From contig NZ_DAOUCJ010000070.1 in the NCBI RefSeq assembly GCF_034432235.1, forward strand, positions 1 through 8,110: 8,110 bases of DNA, given 5' to 3'. A program made the translations under genes and the position numbers. Origin of the DNA: Thermoflexus sp. (GTDB lineage: Bacteria; Chloroflexota; Anaerolineae; Thermoflexales; Thermoflexaceae). Shown in pieces: positions 5,969 through 8,110 of this stretch; position 1 is the first letter of the stretch; each line of letters opens with the position of its first letter. The notes beneath the pieces were generated by a model that was given only the letters and a program-made list of their open reading frames with translations, did no database searches and was not told the origin of the DNA.

Positions 5969-6262
5969 GGGCGGGTGAGGGGTGTGTCGGGGCTGATGGC
6001 CGGCCTTGGGGTGTCGAATGAATTCGACCTCAAAGGGCCTTCGGCCAGTGGCCGGCCTTCGCTGGCCAGAAAGCATCTTCGCGTCGGCGGAGGCCGACGC
6101 GAGGCGCGAAGCGCCTATGAAGGCCGATTGAAATCGGCGCAAAAGGCAAGAAAGGCCTTTCGCGTCGGCGGAGGCCGATGGATGGCGCGGAACGTCTGTT
6201 AAGGTTGATTTCCCATCGAGCGATACAAGCCCATATCCTTCATAAATTCAGGGTCCAGTGGG
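5969..6262. repeat. Intergenic cluster of palindromic hairpins with a 20-bp direct repeat
   Basis: This 294-base gene-free block contains consecutive inverted repeats. GTCGAAT-GA-ATTCGAC is at 6013-6028. GGCC-TTC-GGCC is at 6036-6046, with GGCCAG (6043-6048) also matching CTGGCC (6062-6067). A perfect 10-bp stem, TCGCGTCGGC at 6079-6088 with its complement at 6093-6102, closes on loop GGAG. AGGCGC-GAA-GCGCCT is at 6102-6116, GCCGATT-GA-AATCGGC at 6123-6138, and the palindrome AAAGGCCTTT at 6151-6160. The 20 bases at 6078-6097 recur exactly at 6159-6178, 81 bases later, but the second copy has lost the outer part of its right arm. No T-runs follow the stems. It resembles REP/BIME-type intergenic repeats or a structured RNA; which one cannot be decided from one copy. 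Confidence 0.75.
6078..6178 (+). repeat. 20-bp direct repeat pair, 81-base period
   Basis: Positions 6078-6097 and 6159-6178 are identical. The first copy extends into a full 10-bp hairpin; the second is followed by TGG instead of CGC, leaving only about a 5-bp stem around the same GGAG loop. This looks like duplication of one unit followed by decay. Confidence 0.8.
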
Positions 6263-6808
6263 ATGCGGTTGCGCACACATATCGTCATGGGAGGGGTGAT
6301 CGGCTTCTGGATCGGCGGACCGCTGGGAGGCGTGCTGGGGGCCTTCTCCGGCGCGATCCCGGATGTGGATCTGGATGTGGGCTCCGTGGCGCGAGGGGCA
6401 CGGGGGCTGGGGGCGCTGGCCCTCGTCGGGGGCGCGCTGGGGGGGTATCTGCTGCGATCTCCATGGATGGTTGGGATCGGCCTGGGAAGTGGTTTCCTGT
6501 TGTGGATGCTGATCCGCCTCCCCCATCGCGGGCCCACGCACTCTCTTGCTCTGGCAGTCCTCTGGAGCCTTCTGGGCGCGCTGCTCTGGAAGGAACCCAG
6601 GCTGGCCGGGGCATGGGCTGCGGGATATCTCTCCCATCTGTTGCTGGATGCGCTCACCCCCCAGGGGATCCCCTGGCTGTGGCCGCTCTCGACTGGTCGC
6701 CTGCGCCTGGCGCGCTGGCGGACCGGATCGTTGTGGGATCATGGGATCCTGTGGCTCAGTGGGATCGCCGGGTTGGGGCTCCTGGGCTGGCGTCTGCTGA
6801 GCGGATGA
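6263..6808 (+). CDS. YdjM/DUF457-like membrane-bound metal-dependent hydrolase
   Basis: A 181-residue polytopic inner-membrane protein of the predicted metal-dependent hydrolase group that includes YdjM. Its signature polar residues lie in otherwise hydrophobic sequence: H6 near the N-terminus, PDVD at 33-36, HRGPTHS at 88-94 and GYLSHLLLDALTPQG at 121-135, with H125 and D129. These His and Asp residues are the likely metal ligands. Hydrophobic segments lie at about 8-31, 47-64, 68-84, 95-109 and 161-179. The HRGPTHS and SHLLLDALTPQG motifs are highly characteristic; length fits the family. The physiological substrate of the family is not well established. ATG 6263 has only a weak AGGG 9 bases upstream; it is preferred because H6 lies just after it, and a later ATG at 6287 would lose that residue. 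The stop overlaps the next gene's possible ATG. Confidence 0.82.
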   Translation: MRLRTHIVMGGVIGFWIGGPLGGVLGAFSGAIPDVDLDVGSVARGARGLGALALVGGALGGYLLRSPWMVGIGLGSGFLLWMLIRLPHRGPTHSLALAVLWSLLGALLWKEPRLAGAWAAGYLSHLLLDALTPQGIPWLWPLSTGRLRLARWRTGSLWDHGILWLSGIAGLGLLGWRLLSG

Positions 6809-7707
6809 TAGGGGGAAATGGCGTGAAGGCGACGAGCTCCCCTCCGATCTGCGATTACGAGGCGACCGACTACGAGGCCTTCTGGCGGGCGGGCCGCACC
6901 TATGAGGATCTGGCGGAGCGGATCGCGCTGCGGGCGCTGTTGCCGCCGTGGGGCCATCGGCTGGTGGAGATCGGCGCGGGCTTTGGACGGCTGGCCGATT
7001 TATACGGCGGCTACGAGGAGGTGTATCTCCTGGATTACGCGCGGACGCAGGTGGAAGCTGCCCGGCGGCGCTGGGGACACGACCCGCGGTTCCGCTTCGT
7101 GGTGGGCGATCTATACCGCCTGCCCTTCATGCCCGGCTCCTTCGATACTGTTGTGATGGTCCGGGTGATCCATCACGTCCAGGATGTGCCCCGCGCGCTC
7201 GGGGGGATCCACGAAATCCTGCGGCCGGGAGGCGTGTTCGTCCTGGAGTTCGCCAGTAAGCGTCACCTGAAGGCCATCCTCCGTTACGCCCTGGGCGCTC
7301 AGTCCTGGTCGCCCTTCTCGCCGGAGCCCGTGGAGTTCGCCCCGCTCCATTTCGATTTCCATCCTGCCTGGATGCGCGCCCGGCTGGAAGAGGCGGGCTT
7401 CCGGATCCGGCGGGAACGGGCGGTGTCGCATTTCCGGCATCCGTGGCTGAAGCGTTTGATCCCTGCCCCCTGGCTGGCCCGAATGGACGGCTGGGTGCAG
7501 GGGATCGGCGCTCTCTGGAAGCTGACGCCCAGCATCTTCGTTCAGGCGGAGGCGGGGCCTGGAGAGCATCTGACCGGAGATGGGCTCTGGCGCTGCCCCC
7601 TCTGCCGGCTCCCGGCCCACGAGGAGGAAACAGCGGTAGTCTGCCCGGCGGGCCATCGCTGGCCCCGGGAGGGTTCGCTTTATGTCATGCGCCCGATGGG
7701 AGCATGA
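6805..7707 (+). CDS. Class I SAM-dependent methyltransferase with C-terminal zinc-ribbon-like module
   Basis: This 300-residue protein has a class I methyltransferase fold. Motif I is VEIGAGFGRL (54-63), the acidic ribose-binding residue is D77 in LLDYA, GDLYRLPF (101-108) precedes GSFDTVVMVRVIHHV, and HEILRPGG (136-143) is the post-motif of Methyltransf_11 proteins. The last 40 residues hold C264-P-L-C267, then C280-P-A-G-H284 and a WPREGSLYVM tail, a Cys3His arrangement like the zinc finger of RlmA-type rRNA methyltransferases or Trm112-like proteins. Substrate unknown; the second half (HFDFHPAWMRARLEEAGF, 182-199) resembles small-molecule or lipid methyltransferases. ATG 6805 overlaps the preceding stop as ATGA, suggesting translational coupling. 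GTG 6823 with GGGGGA six bases before it is a real alternative (294 residues). The frame stays open upstream inside the YdjM-like gene, which is not coding for this protein. Confidence 0.85.
   Translation: MIGGNGVKATSSPPICDYEATDYEAFWRAGRTYEDLAERIALRALLPPWGHRLVEIGAGFGRLADLYGGYEEVYLLDYARTQVEAARRRWGHDPRFRFVVGDLYRLPFMPGSFDTVVMVRVIHHVQDVPRALGGIHEILRPGGVFVLEFASKRHLKAILRYALGAQSWSPFSPEPVEFAPLHFDFHPAWMRARLEEAGFRIRRERAVSHFRHPWLKRLIPAPWLARMDGWVQGIGALWKLTPSIFVQAEAGPGEHLTGDGLWRCPLCRLPAHEEETAVVCPAGHRWPREGSLYVMRPMGA
6811..6816 (+). promoter_or_regulatory. Possible ribosome site for alternative GTG 6823 start
   Basis: GGGGGA lies 6 bases before GTG 6823, whereas ATG 6805 has no clear Shine-Dalgarno and would rely on coupling to the upstream stop. 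Conserved methyltransferase sequence begins well after both, so the sequence alone cannot decide. Confidence 0.4.
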
Positions 7708-7710
7708 GGA

Positions 7711-7739
7711 TTGACAGCAGTTGCCCATTTTATTAGCAT
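7711..7739 (+). promoter_or_regulatory. Sigma70-type promoter of the tnpB gene
   Basis: A perfect TTGACA at 7711-7716, three bases past the methyltransferase stop, is followed after exactly 17 bases by TAGCAT (7734-7739), a 4-of-6 match to TATAAT. The stretch 7727-7745 is markedly AT-richer than the surroundings. Transcription would start near 7746, giving a leader of about 75 bases that includes a small hairpin before ATG 7821. Confidence 0.65.
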
Positions 7740-7782
7740 TTATTGCCCGTTCTGACGACTGACTGCAACCGTGAAACTCTCC

Positions 7783-7796
7783 GCGCGGAACCGCGC
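7783..7796. repeat. Hairpin in the tnpB leader
   Basis: GCGCGG (7783-7788) and CCGCGC (7791-7796) are perfect complements with AA between them. Subterminal hairpins mark the ends of IS200/IS605 elements, so it could belong to a left end, but no right end is visible to compare. Confidence 0.45.
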
Positions 7797-7820
7797 CAGG
7801 CGAGGGCTGGAGGCGATGGG

Positions 7821-8110
7821 ATGCGGGGGATGCAGGCGTTTCGCTTCGAGCGGGATCCCAATGTGGCGCAGCGGGTGGCCCTGGCCAAACACGGGGGAAC
7901 CGCCCGTTTTGCCTACAATTGGGGTCTGTCCCGCTGCCTGGAGGCGCTGGAGCAAGGCCTGCCCCTTCCCTCCGCCGCCCAGCTCCACCAGGCGTGGAAC
8001 ATCTGGAAGCGAGAGAACGCCCCCGGGTGGGTGGAGGTGTCCAAGTGCGCCCCTCAGGAGGCCTTCCGGGATCTGGAGCGGGCTTTTCGCAACGGGCGGC
8101 AGGGCCGGGC
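7821..8110 (+). CDS. tnpB: TnpB-family RNA-guided endonuclease (IS200/IS605-associated), 5' part only
   Basis: The frame from ATG 7821 is open to the window end, giving about 96 residues, and is incomplete at the 3' side. MQAFRFERDPN at 4-14 corresponds to the start of TnpB/OrfB proteins. AKHGGTARFAYNWGL (22-36) is the hallmark N-terminal helix-turn-helix segment, and SKCAPQEAFRDLERAFRNG (74-92) matches the usual conserved helix in which a Gln is followed by a paired aromatic and DLxxAF. TnpB proteins are programmable DNA nucleases guided by an RNA derived from the element's right end; the RuvC and zinc-finger parts would lie beyond 8110. GGAGG at 7809-7813 lies 7 bases before ATG 7821; ATG 7830 is an in-frame alternative, and ATG 7816 is out of frame. 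No tnpA is seen upstream, so it may be a tnpB-only (IS1341-type) unit. Family assignment is strong; activity cannot be judged. Confidence 0.88.
   Translation, partial: MRGMQAFRFERDPNVAQRVALAKHGGTARFAYNWGLSRCLEALEQGLPLPSAAQLHQAWNIWKRENAPGWVEVSKCAPQEAFRDLERAFRNGRQGR

Larger units (their letters stand above)
7708..8110 (+). mobile_element. Left portion of a probable tnpB-bearing IS200/IS605-like element
   Basis: The region after the methyltransferase stop holds a promoter, an AT-rich patch, a small hairpin and the start of tnpB. The exact left end cannot be placed: candidate target/TAM-like words such as TTTAT lie in 7728-7744, and TTGCCC occurs twice (7721-7726 and 7743-7748), but no right end or empty site is available. 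The right boundary lies outside the window. Confidence 0.45.

Noticed and set aside
6013..6178. CRISPR array
   Set aside because: Only one 20-bp sequence occurs twice, the hairpins differ from one another, and no regular spacers exist.
6178..6804. Long in-frame upstream extension of the methyltransferase
   Set aside because: It lies in a different frame across the YdjM-like gene, whose membrane segments and His/Asp motifs are clearly the real product; the extension is Arg/Gly/Pro-rich as expected of a shadow frame.
7740..7988. 82-codon minus-strand frame at the right end
   Set aside because: It is opposite the tnpB frame, which shows the TnpB N-terminal signature; the antisense frame has no recognisable features.

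Overview
This is a GC-rich bacterial window carrying eight recognisable protein-coding genes. One is on the minus strand at the left edge; the other seven run rightwards on the plus strand, and the last is cut by the window end. Strong Shine-Dalgarno sequences, TTGACA-type promoters, high GC, frequent GGATCC words and an intergenic block of tight hairpins suggest a thermophilic Chloroflexota-type bacterium (a Thermoflexus/Anaerolineae relative is my guess). No 16S or other taxonomic marker is present, so this is inference only.

Left part (1-2709): a lipoprotein substrate-binding component of a phosphonate/phosphate-type ABC transporter (PhnD family) reads leftwards from a well-formed promoter. 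Across a 339-base divergent intergenic region lies a COG1926-type phosphoribosyltransferase, followed by a Nudix hydrolase of the CoA-pyrophosphatase type. Middle part (2710-5330): a 259-base leader with nested inverted repeats precedes an SsnA-like amidohydrolase (probable deaminase/aminohydrolase), followed 73 bases later by homoserine kinase ThrB. These two could be co-transcribed.

Right part (5331-8110): a G-rich linker with a G-quadruplex motif leads to a small single-pass membrane protein with repeated Pro/Val-rich beta motifs and no known function. Then comes a 294-base non-coding block packed with perfect hairpins and a 20-bp direct repeat. Next are a YdjM/DUF457-like membrane metal-dependent hydrolase and, overlapping or nearly overlapping it, a class I SAM methyltransferase that ends in a Cys/His zinc-ribbon-like module. 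Immediately after its stop codon a consensus promoter begins, and it drives the 5' part of a TnpB-type (IS200/IS605-associated) RNA-guided nuclease gene that runs off the window.

Most of the window is ordinary metabolic chromosome (transport, nucleotide/CoA turnover, threonine synthesis). The more unusual items are the hairpin cluster, the structured leader before the amidohydrolase, the C-terminal zinc module on the methyltransferase, and the tnpB gene with no tnpA in view. I saw no tRNA, rRNA or CRISPR array.
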